The translations under genes and the position numbers were made by a program. Of a DNA stretch of 7,690 bases, positions 1 through 7,627 are shown piece by piece. The notes beneath the pieces are model-generated. The model searched no databases. It had not been told where the DNA came from and worked only from the letters and a program-made list of their open reading frames with translations. The stretch comes from CAYLRF01 sp964385995 (lineage in GTDB: Bacteria; Bacillota; Clostridia; Lachnospirales; Lachnospiraceae), in contig CAYLRF010000068.1 in assembly GCA_964385995.1 (NCBI GenBank), positions 1-7,690 on the forward strand, in the 5' to 3' direction. The first letter of the stretch is position 1. Every line of letters starts with the position of its first letter.

Positions 1-62
1 AAAATCTTAAAATTTCCCAAATAATTTGTTGACAAACGTAGGGCGAGGTGATATTTTATAAC
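1..62 (+). promoter_or_regulatory. Sigma-A-type promoter of the hrcA operon
   Basis: A perfect -35 hexamer TTGACA lies at 29-34. After a 17-bp spacer comes TATTTT at 52-57, a 4/6 match to the -10 consensus. Positions 1-28 are strongly A/T-rich and could act as an UP element, which is an inference. The expected start of transcription is near 63-66, about 78 nt before the hrcA start codon and just before the CIRCE operator. A shifted -10 (TATAAC, 57-62) would give a poor 22-bp spacer, so it is less likely. No other promoter of this quality was found in the window, so this one probably drives hrcA, grpE and dnaK. Confidence 0.75.
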
Positions 63-70
63 CACAGCAG

Positions 71-97
71 TTAGCACTCAGCCTTTCCGAGTGCTAA
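71..97. promoter_or_regulatory. CIRCE operator (HrcA binding site)
   Basis: This is a perfect inverted repeat TTAGCACTC-N9-GAGTGCTAA, with arms at 71-79 and 89-97 and a 9-nt spacer at 80-88. It matches the canonical CIRCE element exactly. In Firmicutes a dimer of HrcA binds it to repress the dnaK and groE operons, and HrcA activity depends on GroEL. The site begins only a few bases after the predicted transcription start, so bound HrcA should block initiation or clearance. In the transcript the repeat can also form a hairpin in the leader. It is the only CIRCE found in the window. Confidence 0.97.
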
Positions 98-130
98 CAA
101 CCGCGAAAGGATTGTCAGAGAGAGCTTTAA

Positions 131-145
131 AGGGAGGAAGCCGTG
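131..145 (+). promoter_or_regulatory. Ribosome binding site and GTG start of hrcA
   Basis: AGGGAGG at 131-137 sits 5 nt before a GTG codon at 143. This spacing, and the fit of the resulting N-terminus to the HrcA winged-helix domain, decide the start. No in-frame ATG lies close enough to compete. Confidence 0.8.
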
Positions 146-1192
146 GATCCGGACAGCAGACTTGATGAGCGCAAGACGCGAATTTTGCAGGCGATTATCA
201 AGACATACCTGGACACCGGCGAGCCGGTGGGGTCGAGGACGATCTCGAAATTTACCGACCTGAACTTAAGCTCCGCGACGATTCGTAACGAGATGGCGGA
301 TCTGGAGGATCTGGGATACATCATTCAGCCGCATACCTCGGCGGGGCGCATACCGTCCGATAAAGGTTACAGATGGTATGTCGATATGCTGCTGGAGGAG
401 AAGGAGCAGGAGGTCACGGAGATAAAGGAGCAGATGCTCTCCAAGGCCGACAAGCTGGATCAGATTTTGAAGGAGGCGGCGAAGGTCTTAGCCTCCAGCA
501 CGAATTACGCCACGATGGTCTCGGCTCCCAGCCTCGGCGCGAACAGGATAAAATTTATACAGCTGTCGCAGATTGACGCCAATCAGATCATAGCGGTCAT
601 CGTCATGACGGGAAACATCATAAAGAACAAGGTTCTGACGGTGGACGAGCCGCTTGACAGTGAGACGCTTTTAAAGCTGAACATGCTTTTGAACACATCC
701 TTAAACGGTATGGCCGTAGGGGATATCAATCTGGGACTCATAGCGAGGCTTAAGGAACAGGCGGGGATTCACAGCGGGGTGGTCGGAGACATCATCGACG
801 CGGTGGCGGAAGCGGTGCAGATCGGCGACGACATGGAGATTTACACCAGCGGAGCCACGAATATCTTCAAATATCCCGAGCTGAACGAGAGCCAGAGCGC
901 GAAAGAGATCATAAACGCGTTCGAGGAAAAAAAGCTCCTGGAAGGCATAGTAAACGAGACATTATCGAACGAAAACGGCAGCGGAAGCGGCATACAGGTC
1001 TACATAGGAAGCGAGGCTCCCGTGAAATACGCGAAGGACTGCAGCGTGGTCACGGCGACTTACGAGTTAGGCGAGGGCCTTTACGGAACCATAGGGATCA
1101 TCGGACCGAAGCGAATGGATTATGAAAATGTCATGAGGACGCTTAAGACATTGATGAACGAACTGGATGCGAAATTTCACAAAGACAAATAG
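143..1192 (+). CDS. hrcA: Heat-inducible transcription repressor HrcA
   Basis: HrcA represses class I heat-shock genes by binding CIRCE. The 349-residue product has the usual family length. An N-terminal winged helix-turn-helix spans about residues 10-80: EPVGSRTISK (27-36), the recognition-helix segment LSSATIRNEMADLEDLGYI (42-60), and the wing HTSAGRIPSDKGYR (64-77), which is almost diagnostic of HrcA. A charged helical stretch (about 83-115) leads to a GAF-like dimerisation domain. Near the C-terminus are the family motifs YIGSE (287-291) and GTIGIIGPKRMDY (315-327). The start is GTG with a good ribosome site. It is the first gene of the operon, and CIRCE lies in its leader, so it should be autoregulated. 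grpE begins 17 bp downstream. Nothing appears broken. Identity is secure; the dependence on GroEL is family knowledge. Confidence 0.97.
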   Translation: MDPDSRLDERKTRILQAIIKTYLDTGEPVGSRTISKFTDLNLSSATIRNEMADLEDLGYIIQPHTSAGRIPSDKGYRWYVDMLLEEKEQEVTEIKEQMLSKADKLDQILKEAAKVLASSTNYATMVSAPSLGANRIKFIQLSQIDANQIIAVIVMTGNIIKNKVLTVDEPLDSETLLKLNMLLNTSLNGMAVGDINLGLIARLKEQAGIHSGVVGDIIDAVAEAVQIGDDMEIYTSGATNIFKYPELNESQSAKEIINAFEEKKLLEGIVNETLSNENGSGSGIQVYIGSEAPVKYAKDCSVVTATYELGEGLYGTIGIIGPKRMDYENVMRTLKTLMNELDAKFHKDK

Positions 1193-1212
1193 AAAGGGGG
1201 CGCGTCCCGTTG
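1193..1212 (+). promoter_or_regulatory. Ribosome binding site and TTG start of grpE
   Basis: AAAGGGGG at 1193-1200, directly after the hrcA stop, precedes a TTG codon at 1210 by 9 nt. No in-frame ATG occurs until residue 94 of the product, inside the low-complexity region. TTG is therefore the best start, although the variable N-terminus gives no homology check on it. Confidence 0.6.
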
Positions 1213-2136
1213 GCAAACGAAAAGGACGAAGACACATATGAGAAGGCCTGTAAAGAGGCGGTAAAGGATGCTTACAGGGCCTCCTCGCGAAAGCGTGATG
1301 GGGCGCCTTTATCGGATGATATCAAAGATGCGGACGCCTTCGACACGCCCGCGACCGGGGATGAAGCCGGGGATGTACGGGCGGCCGCGGGGGCAGGAGC
1401 GGCGGGAGAGAGATCATCGGATGATACCGTCGAACCCGACGGCAGGAGATGGGAGGACGCGCCCGATACGTCGAAAGATTCACCTGATATGACGGAAGGA
1501 TCTGCGCCCTTCGCCGGGGAAGATTTATCGGATGAGACGGAGGATTCGGCGGATACGGCGAAGCCCTCAGGCGACAGGGCCGAAAGCGATTTAAAAAGCG
1601 ATTCCGAAGGCGAAAGCGAAGTGTCGGAAAACGGGGATGATTCCGCGGCCAAGCGGCAGGAGAAAGGGAAGAAGATATTTTCCCATAAGCCGAAAAAAGA
1701 TCCGAAAGACGGTGAGATCGCGGCCTTAAAGGATCAGGTGACAAGACAGCTCGCCGAATTTGACAATTTCCGCAAGCGCACGGAAAAAGAAAAATCCGCC
1801 TCCTACGAATTGGGAGTTAAAAGCACGGTTGAAAAACTCCTGCCCATAGTGGACAGCTTCGAGCGCGGATTTCAGACGGTAGCCGACGAGGATAAGGAAG
1901 ACGCGTTCGTCAAGGGGATGGAGATGGTGCAAAGGCAGCTTCTCGACGCGCTTGAGGCGATCGGAGTGAAACAGATAGAGGCCGTCGGCAAGGAATTTAA
2001 TCCGGATCTGCACCACGCGGTCATGCATGTGGATGACGACAGCGTGGGGGAGAATACAGTAGTGGAGGAGTTTCAAAAAGGTTATACGTATCACGACAGC
2101 GTGGTGCGTTACAGCATGGTAAAGGTAGCGAATTAA
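1210..2136 (+). CDS. grpE: GrpE, nucleotide-exchange factor of DnaK, with long acidic N-terminal extension
   Basis: GrpE speeds ADP release from DnaK and so resets the Hsp70 cycle in the cytoplasm. The conserved part is about residues 166-308. A long dimerising helix contains LAEFDNFRKRTEKEK (181-195), then a helical bundle with LLPIVDSFERGF (210-221). The C-terminal beta domain carries FNPDLHHAV (263-271) and GYTYHDSVVRYSMVKV (291-306), fitting the GrpE signature. The product is 308 residues, while typical GrpE proteins are about 180-220. The excess is an N-terminal region (about 1-165) rich in Asp, Glu, Ser, Ala and Gly, very acidic and probably disordered, ending in a basic patch (EKGKKIFSHKPKKD, 151-164). 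It lies 17 bp after hrcA and 16 bp before dnaK, so all three should be cotranscribed. The core is secure; the exact start is less so. Confidence 0.95.
   Translation: MANEKDEDTYEKACKEAVKDAYRASSRKRDGAPLSDDIKDADAFDTPATGDEAGDVRAAAGAGAAGERSSDDTVEPDGRRWEDAPDTSKDSPDMTEGSAPFAGEDLSDETEDSADTAKPSGDRAESDLKSDSEGESEVSENGDDSAAKRQEKGKKIFSHKPKKDPKDGEIAALKDQVTRQLAEFDNFRKRTEKEKSASYELGVKSTVEKLLPIVDSFERGFQTVADEDKEDAFVKGMEMVQRQLLDALEAIGVKQIEAVGKEFNPDLHHAVMHVDDDSVGENTVVEEFQKGYTYHDSVVRYSMVKVAN
1308..1535 (+). repeat. Degenerate in-frame repeats in the grpE N-terminal extension
   Basis: The 9-mer ATCGGATGA occurs three times, at 1311-1319, 1416-1424 and 1527-1535. The spacings of 105 and 111 bp are both multiples of three. 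Copies one and three share the longer TTTATCGGATGA (1308-1319 and 1524-1535). Each encodes Ser-Asp followed by Asp or Glu. Between them the sequence is acidic and low in complexity without clear identity, so this may be old degenerate repetition or simply biased codon choice for Ser-Asp tracts. Confidence 0.45.
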
Positions 2137-2152
2137 GAAGGAGGGTTTTATC

Positions 2153-4045
<1,893 letters not shown>

Positions 4046-4065
4046 ATAATGATACGTCGAGGCAA

Positions 4066-4117
4066 AAGCCCTTGCCCGCGGACGGCGCGCGTACCGTTTG
4101 GGCAAAGGGTTTGTTTG
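4066..4117 (+). terminator. Terminator-like stem-loop after dnaK (first of two)
   Basis: The arm AAGCCCTTGCCC (4066-4077) pairs with GGGCAAAGGGTTT (4100-4112). There is one bulged A (4106) and one G-U pair. The enclosed loop can itself pair ACGG (4082-4085) with CCGT (4094-4097). The 3' arm runs into TTTGTTTG (4110-4117), a T-rich tail fit for a weak intrinsic terminator. The stem starts 20 bp after the dnaK stop. Its 3' arm can instead pair with TTTGCCC at 4114-4120, which would break this structure. Confidence 0.5.
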
Positions 4118-4120
4118 CCC
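4100..4120 (+). other. Alternative hairpin competing with the first post-dnaK stem
   Basis: GGGCAAA (4100-4106) is perfectly complementary to TTTGCCC (4114-4120), with a 7-nt loop (GGGTTTG). These bases form most of the 3' arm and tail of the longer stem at 4066-4112, so the two folds exclude each other. The function is unknown. It could be an antiterminator-like fold or a stability element, or it may mean nothing. Confidence 0.4.
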
Positions 4121-4148
4121 GCTTTGGAAAAGTCAGTTGAAGCTTGCG

Positions 4149-4177
4149 AAAACACCCCTATTATGTAGGGGTGTTTT
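4149..4177. terminator. Perfect 12-bp stem-loop between dnaK and dnaJ (intrinsic terminator or attenuator)
   Basis: AAAACACCCCTA (4149-4160) and TAGGGGTGTTTT (4166-4177) are perfectly complementary around the 5-nt loop TTATG. A-run, GC core and T-run give the look of an intrinsic terminator that could work in either direction. The T-run is only four bases before GCGGCG, so read-through is plausible. It lies 103 bp past the dnaK stop and 136 bp before dnaJ. It probably ends or reduces transcription from the CIRCE promoter, which would lower dnaJ relative to dnaK. A role in mRNA processing is also possible. Confidence 0.75.
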
Positions 4178-4313
4178 GCGGCGTTTTAACGAGGTGACCG
4201 GCAGGGACGCGGCGTCTAAAGAGCGAGATGAGCGAGATAAGCCGCAAAGAAGCGGACGGGCGGAGGCTTCGGCAAAGAAAAAAACATAAGGCGGCAGGCA
4301 AGGAGAGTGCGCT
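4178..4313 (+). promoter_or_regulatory. dnaJ leader region without an identifiable promoter or CIRCE
   Basis: These 136 bp hold no CIRCE and no convincing -35/-10 pair. There is a 9-bp tandem repeat, GAGCGAGAT twice at 4221-4238, and a weak CCGC/GCGG hairpin (4242-4245 with 4252-4255). The region ends in the dnaJ ribosome site AAGGAGAG at 4300-4307, 6 nt before ATG. An open frame crosses it (4098-4289) but lacks a ribosome site and is not called. Confidence 0.4.
4221..4238 (+). repeat. Tandem 9-bp repeat in the dnaK-dnaJ gap
   Basis: GAGCGAGAT occurs twice head to tail (4221-4229 and 4230-4238) with no mismatch. It looks like replication slippage. No link to a known operator was recognised. 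Confidence 0.6.
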
Positions 4314-5480
4314 ATGGCCGAATCGAAAAGAGATTACTACGAGGTACTCGGTGTTGATAAAAACGCCGACGAGGCCGCTTTGAAAAAAGCATACAGGACA
4401 TTGGCGAAGAAATATCATCCCGACATGAATCCGGGTGACGCGGAGGCCGAAAAGAAGTTTAAGGAAGCTTCGGAGGCGTACGCCGTACTAAGTGATCCCG
4501 AAAAACGGCGTCAGTACGACCAGTACGGGCACGCGGCATTCGAGCAGGGCGGACCCGGGGGCTTCGGCGGATTTGATTTCGGCAGCATGGATTTCAGCGA
4601 CATATTCAGCGACATATTCGGCGATTTCTTCGGTCAGGGATCGAGGCGCACAAGACGCGGCGGTGGAGCGACGCGCGGCGGCGATGTACACAAAACGGTA
4701 CGGCTCACGTTTGAGGAAGCGGTATTCGGCTGTGAGAAGCAGATAGACGTGGTGGTAAAGGAGCCGTGCGGAACCTGCAAAGGCAGCGGCGCGAAACCCG
4801 GCACCGCGCCCGAGACATGTACGCGCTGCGGCGGAAAGGGGCAGGTGGTATATTCTCAGCAGTCTCTGTTTGGCACCGTGCAGAACGTGCAGACCTGTCC
4901 CGAGTGTCACGGCGCCGGAAAGGTCATCAGGGCAAAATGCCCCGACTGCGGCGGAAGCGGGTCTGTCTCGACAAGGAAAAAGATATCGGTCAGCATTCCC
5001 GCCGGCATAGATGACGGTCAGTGCGTGCGAATTCGCGGCAAGGGCGACGCGGGAAGCGCGGGAGGACCCAGAGGCGACATTATGGTGGAAGTAAGTGTCG
5101 CCCCGAACCAATTTTTCGCCCGTCAGAACATGGATATTTTCTCGACGGTGCCCATTACCTACGCACAGGCGGCTTTAGGCGGCGATGTGCGCGTAAAAAC
5201 CGTGGACGGAGAGGTGCTTTACACAGTGCCCGCGGGTACGAAGAGCGAGACCAGAGTGCGCTTAAGGGGGAAAGGCGTGCCTTCCGTTCAAAACAATCAG
5301 GTGCGAGGCGATCACTATGTGACGCTTGTCATTCAGACTCCGGAGCATTTAAGCCCGGAGGCGAAGGAAGCCCTGAGGAGATTTGACGAGCTTACGGGAG
5401 ATTCCCTGAATCAGGCGAAAAACTCTACGGGAGACAAGCGCGGCAGAAAAAGGGGCTTCATGGATAAATTCAAGGACTGA
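4314..5480 (+). CDS. dnaJ: Chaperone protein DnaJ (Hsp40, type I)
   Basis: DnaJ delivers unfolded clients to DnaK and triggers its ATP hydrolysis. The 388-residue product has every type I feature in order. The J domain (about 6-72) carries HPD at 35-37. A Gly/Phe-rich region (about 73-118) contains the duplicated SDIFSDIF. The zinc domain (about 135-220) has four CxxCxGxG-type motifs: CGTCKGSG (152-159), CTRCGGKG (169-176), CPECHGAG (195-202) and CPDCGGSG (209-216). All eight zinc cysteines are intact. C-terminal substrate domains follow (ALGGDVRVKTVDG, 287-299) and a basic tail ends in GFMDKFKD. ATG is preceded by AAGGAGAG. Unlike its partners it is separated from dnaK by 268 bp with terminator-like hairpins, so its expression may be partly uncoupled. 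rhaA follows after 97 bp. Identity is secure. Confidence 0.98.
   Translation: MAESKRDYYEVLGVDKNADEAALKKAYRTLAKKYHPDMNPGDAEAEKKFKEASEAYAVLSDPEKRRQYDQYGHAAFEQGGPGGFGGFDFGSMDFSDIFSDIFGDFFGQGSRRTRRGGGATRGGDVHKTVRLTFEEAVFGCEKQIDVVVKEPCGTCKGSGAKPGTAPETCTRCGGKGQVVYSQQSLFGTVQNVQTCPECHGAGKVIRAKCPDCGGSGSVSTRKKISVSIPAGIDDGQCVRIRGKGDAGSAGGPRGDIMVEVSVAPNQFFARQNMDIFSTVPITYAQAALGGDVRVKTVDGEVLYTVPAGTKSETRVRLRGKGVPSVQNNQVRGDHYVTLVIQTPEHLSPEAKEALRRFDELTGDSLNQAKNSTGDKRGRKRGFMDKFKD
4596..4619 (+). repeat. 12-bp tandem duplication within dnaJ
   Basis: AGCGACATATTC is repeated exactly, at 4596-4607 and 4608-4619. It adds a second Ser-Asp-Ile-Phe to the Gly/Phe-rich linker at about residues 95-102. It is in frame and harmless to the fold. 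Repeated DIF-type motifs are common in this DnaJ region, so this may be ordinary variation preserved at the DNA level. Confidence 0.7.
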
Positions 5481-5577
5481 CGGCTACCGTTTCACAGGCG
5501 ATCGACAGGCTATGACGATATCGCATTGATCGGTATACGCGCATACGGCTTTAAACAAATTAAGGAGGATAATCCGC
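5481..5577 (+). promoter_or_regulatory. Gap between dnaJ and rhaA with weak promoter and operator candidates only
   Basis: No hairpin with a T-run follows dnaJ. TCGACA (5502-5507) with ATTGAT (5525-5530) has 17-bp spacing but a poor -10. TTGATC (5526-5531) with TTTAAA (5550-5555) has an 18-bp spacer and is equally weak. An imperfect 14-bp palindrome at 5533-5546 (GTATACGCGCATAC, 12 of 14 positions symmetric) could be an operator, but no rhamnose-regulator site was recognised. The rhaA ribosome site is at 5562-5568. Confidence 0.3.
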
Positions 5578-5580
5578 TTG
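5562..5580 (+). promoter_or_regulatory. Ribosome binding site and TTG start of rhaA
   Basis: A perfect AAGGAGG (5562-5568) lies 9 nt before TTG at 5578. Starting here keeps the N-terminal helix (YESARERYMAYGVDTDAAI), which aligns with the same region of E. coli RhaA as I recall it. The first internal ATG (residue 12) would cut that helix, so TTG is preferred. Confidence 0.75.
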
Positions 5581-6828
5581 GACAGATACGAATCCGCGAG
5601 GGAGCGGTACATGGCGTACGGAGTCGACACGGACGCTGCCATCGAAAAATGCGGGAAAATACCCGTGTCGCTTCATTGCTGGCAGGGAGATGACGTCGAG
5701 GGTTTTGATCACCGGGGCCCGCTTACGGGCGGCATACAGACTACGGGAGATTATCCCGGGAGAGCCCGCACGCCTGACGAACTTATGGCCGACATGGATA
5801 AGGCGATGAGCCTCATGCCGGGCGCGAAGAAGCTGAACATTCACGCGAGCTACGCCGTCTTTGAAAATGGAAGGACGGCGGATCGCGACAAAATAGAGCC
5901 CCGCGATTTTAAGAAATGGGTTGATTTCGCGAAGGAGAGGGGCTTAGGTCTTGATTTTAATCCCACTTTTTTCTCACATCCGAAAGTAAAAGACGGGCTG
6001 ACGCTTACAAGTCCCGATGATGAGACGCGGCGTTTCTGGGTGGATCACGGAAAGGCCTGCGTAAGGACGGCAAATTATTTCGCACGCGAGACCGGCGTTC
6101 ACTGCGTAATGAACATATGGATAGGCGACGGACTTAAAGACGTGCCGGCGGACCGCATGGGCCCGAGAATGCGTTATAAAAAATCACTGGACGAGATTTT
6201 ATCCGAGCCTTATGATATGGCGTGGGTAAAGCCCTGCGTGGAGTCGAAGGTTTTCGGAATCGGAGTGGAGGCCTATACCGCGGGTTCGGCGGAATTTACG
6301 CTTTCGTACGCCGCCATGAATAAGGACAAATGCCTGCCTCTTATGGACAACGGCCATTATCATCCCACGGAGACGGTATCGGATAAGATCCCGGCGCTTC
6401 TCTGCTTCTTCCCGGAGATCGCGCTTCATGTGACGAGAGGCGTTCGTTGGGACTCGGATCACGTCGTCATACTGGATGACGAGACTAAGGAAATCGCGAA
6501 GGAAATCGTCCGCTGTAACGCGACGGATCGGGTTTACATCGCGCTTGATTTTTTCGACGCCTCCGTAAACCGTATCCTGGCGTGGGTGGTAGGCTTCAGA
6601 AGTATGCAAAAGGCGCTGCTCGAGGCTCTCTGCACGCCGCATGAGGCCTTGAAAAAACTGCAGGATGAGGGACGTTTCTCGGAGAAGATGGCTCTCATGG
6701 AAGATATAAAAATGCTGCCGATAGGAGATGTATGGGCGAGGTATTGCGAAATCTTCGGTGTTCCCGCCGATAATTATTACGGCGAGATTAAAAAATATGA
6801 GGAGCAGGTGCTGTTTAAGCGTATCTGA
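5578..6828 (+). CDS. rhaA: L-rhamnose isomerase
   Basis: RhaA interconverts L-rhamnose and L-rhamnulose, the first step of the cytoplasmic rhamnose pathway, and needs divalent metal (Mn/Zn type). The 416-residue length matches the roughly 420 of E. coli RhaA. Strongly conserved blocks are PVSLHCWQGDDVEGF (29-43), LTGGIQTTGDYPG (49-61), GLGLDFNPTFFSHP (122-135), VMNIWIGDG (177-185), VESKVFGIGVE (221-231), DNGHYHPTE (257-265), RWDSDHVVILDDET (290-303) and LDFFDASVNR (323-332). By comparison with E. coli RhaA from memory, the structural metal ligands are Glu222, Asp257, His284 and Asp324. Asp292 and Asp294 of WDSDH belong to the second site. All are intact, so the enzyme should be active. It sits between dnaJ and upp without rhamnulokinase, aldolase, transporter or regulator genes in the window. 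Whether it is expressed alone or by read-through is unclear. Confidence 0.96.
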   Translation: MDRYESARERYMAYGVDTDAAIEKCGKIPVSLHCWQGDDVEGFDHRGPLTGGIQTTGDYPGRARTPDELMADMDKAMSLMPGAKKLNIHASYAVFENGRTADRDKIEPRDFKKWVDFAKERGLGLDFNPTFFSHPKVKDGLTLTSPDDETRRFWVDHGKACVRTANYFARETGVHCVMNIWIGDGLKDVPADRMGPRMRYKKSLDEILSEPYDMAWVKPCVESKVFGIGVEAYTAGSAEFTLSYAAMNKDKCLPLMDNGHYHPTETVSDKIPALLCFFPEIALHVTRGVRWDSDHVVILDDETKEIAKEIVRCNATDRVYIALDFFDASVNRILAWVVGFRSMQKALLEALCTPHEALKKLQDEGRFSEKMALMEDIKMLPIGDVWARYCEIFGVPADNYYGEIKKYEEQVLFKRI

Positions 6829-6830
6829 AG

Positions 6831-6853
6831 CGTGGGCCTTCATAAAGCCCGCG
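6831..6853 (+). other. Imperfect stem-loop between rhaA and upp
   Basis: CGTGGGC (6831-6837) can pair with GCCCGCG (6847-6853) through seven pairs including one G-U, with a 9-nt loop. No T-run follows, so it is not a convincing terminator. It begins just after the rhaA stop and ends 28 bp before upp. It may be a processing or mRNA-stability element, or chance. Confidence 0.3.
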
Positions 6854-6881
6854 GCCAAGGTTAAGAAAGGAAACGACGCGA

Positions 6882-7523
6882 ATGTATAACGGTAATGAGA
6901 ACACATTTATCTTGGAACACCCGCTCATAAAGCATAAGATCACTATGCTGCGAAAGAAGGAAACGGGCACGAACGAGTTTCGCGCCATAGTGGAAGAGAT
7001 AGCGATGCTCATGGGATATGAGGCGCTTCGGGATCTCGAACTTGAATACGTGGATATAGAGACTCCCATCGAGAAGGCGTCCTGCCCCGTCGTGGTAGGC
7101 AAAAAACCTGCCATCGTACCGATACTTCGAGCGGGACTCGGCATGGTGGGCGGACTTCTAAAGCTCATGCCGGCGGCGAAAATCGGCCATATCGGATTAT
7201 ACCGCGACGAGAAAACGCACGAGCCGCACGAGTATTACTGCAAACTGCCGGAGCCCATTAACCTGCGCAAGATTTTTGTCACGGATCCGATGCTGGCTAC
7301 CGGGGGCTCCGCCGTATCGGCCATTGATTTCATCAAGAGTCACGGAGGCAGGGATATCACCTTCATGTGTATCATAGCGGCGCCCGAGGGACTTACGCGT
7401 CTGCAGAAGGCTCATCCGGATGTGAAGATATTCGCCGGCAATCTCGACAGACAGTTAAACGAAAACGCTTATATCTGCCCGGGACTGGGAGATGCGGGAG
7501 ACCGCATATTCGGGACGAAGTGA
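6882..7523 (+). CDS. upp: Uracil phosphoribosyltransferase
   Basis: UPRT makes UMP and pyrophosphate from uracil and PRPP, the main pyrimidine-base salvage step in the cytoplasm. The 213-residue product is close to the usual 208-210. It shows the N-terminal EHPLIKHKITMLR (12-24), VPILRAGLGMV (79-89), GLYRDEKTHEP (105-115), the PRPP-binding loop DPMLATGGSA (135-144), the block AAPEGLTRLQKAHPDV (166-181) and the C-terminal uracil-site stretch PGLGDAGDRIFGTK (200-213). The segment that is commonly YTA-x-x-D before LNE reads FAGNLDRQLNENAY here (184-197), a mild departure from the family as I recall it. ATG at 6882 follows AAAGGA (6866-6871) by 10 nt, a little long. The 53-bp gap after rhaA suggests cotranscription. 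No attenuator or PyrR-type leader was recognised. Confidence 0.97.
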   Translation: MYNGNENTFILEHPLIKHKITMLRKKETGTNEFRAIVEEIAMLMGYEALRDLELEYVDIETPIEKASCPVVVGKKPAIVPILRAGLGMVGGLLKLMPAAKIGHIGLYRDEKTHEPHEYYCKLPEPINLRKIFVTDPMLATGGSAVSAIDFIKSHGGRDITFMCIIAAPEGLTRLQKAHPDVKIFAGNLDRQLNENAYICPGLGDAGDRIFGTK

Positions 7524-7532
7524 GGGGATTAA

Positions 7533-7549
7533 GACGCGTCTTACGCGTC
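7533..7549. other. Short inverted repeat downstream of upp
   Basis: GACGCG (7533-7538) and CGCGTC (7544-7549) form a perfect 6-bp GC-rich stem with loop TCTTA. An overlapping 12-bp palindrome AAGACGCGTCTT lies at 7531-7542. It is 9 bp past the upp stop but has no T-run on the plus strand, so it is at best a weak terminator. It also marks the edge of the terminal repeat. Confidence 0.4.
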
Positions 7550-7582
7550 GGGAGAGACCACTTGGCAAAATTTCCTGTAGCA
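7538..7582. repeat. 45-bp direct repeat, copy 1
   Basis: This copy matches 7646-7690 at 37 of 45 positions, with an offset of exactly 108 bp and no gaps. The last 17 bases, CAAAATTTCCTGTAGCA (7566-7582), are identical in both. The eight mismatches are at 7539, 7548, 7549, 7553, 7556, 7559, 7562 and 7565. The last five fall exactly every third base, a pattern typical of coding sequence. Read on the minus strand those five changes are all silent. Confidence 0.85.
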
Positions 7583-7627
7583 AGGTAGCAAGCGTCGATT
7601 CTCCGTGACAGCCCGCGCGCAGGTCAT
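7541..7627 (-). CDS. Possible 28-residue small ORF within the terminal repeat
   Basis: Not recognised as any known family. Read on the minus strand from ATG (7627-7625) to TAA (7543-7541), it encodes MTCARAVTENRR, then LLPCYRKFCQ, then VVSPDA. The peptide is basic, has three cysteines and no clear membrane segment. Evidence for coding is comparative within the window: the C-terminal 13 codons recur at 7652-7690 with 12 of 13 residues kept, despite five third-base changes and one Ser/Asp codon, and the stop is conserved. Evidence against: no good ribosome site precedes the ATG (GGCAGG abuts it), it is very short, and it runs convergent to upp with only 17 bp between the two stops. It might be a remnant of a longer repeated gene, a repeat-borne peptide, or not translated. 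Confidence 0.3.
   Translation of the reverse strand: MTCARAVTENRRLLPCYRKFCQVVSPDA
7577..7592. repeat. Tandem 8-bp repeat GTAGCAAG
   Basis: GTAGCAAG occurs twice head to tail (7577-7584 and 7585-7592), across the inner edge of repeat copy 1. On the minus strand it encodes part of LLPCY. Whether copy 2 also has it cannot be seen, because the window ends at 7690. Confidence 0.6.

Noticed and set aside
4098..4289. A 63-codon plus-strand open frame (TTG start) between dnaK and dnaJ, ending in a basic Lys/Arg-rich stretch
   Set aside because: It starts inside the terminator-like stem, has no ribosome site, runs through the perfect hairpin at 4149-4177 and resembles nothing recognised. Its charged tail comes largely from a 9-bp tandem repeat. 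It is not an extension of dnaJ, because a stop separates them.
5481..5577. A dedicated rhaA promoter with a rhamnose-responsive operator
   Set aside because: The candidate -35/-10 pairs match consensus poorly, and the 14-bp imperfect palindrome at 5533-5546 matches no regulator site I recognise. It is recorded only as a weak possibility.
6831..6853. Intrinsic terminator between rhaA and upp
   Set aside because: The stem is short with a 9-nt loop and is followed by GGCCAAGG, not a T-run, so termination here is not supported.
6199..6906. A minus-strand open frame (235 codons) across the end of rhaA
   Set aside because: It is antisense to well-conserved RhaA motifs, has no recognisable domain or ribosome site, and is best explained as a codon-bias shadow.
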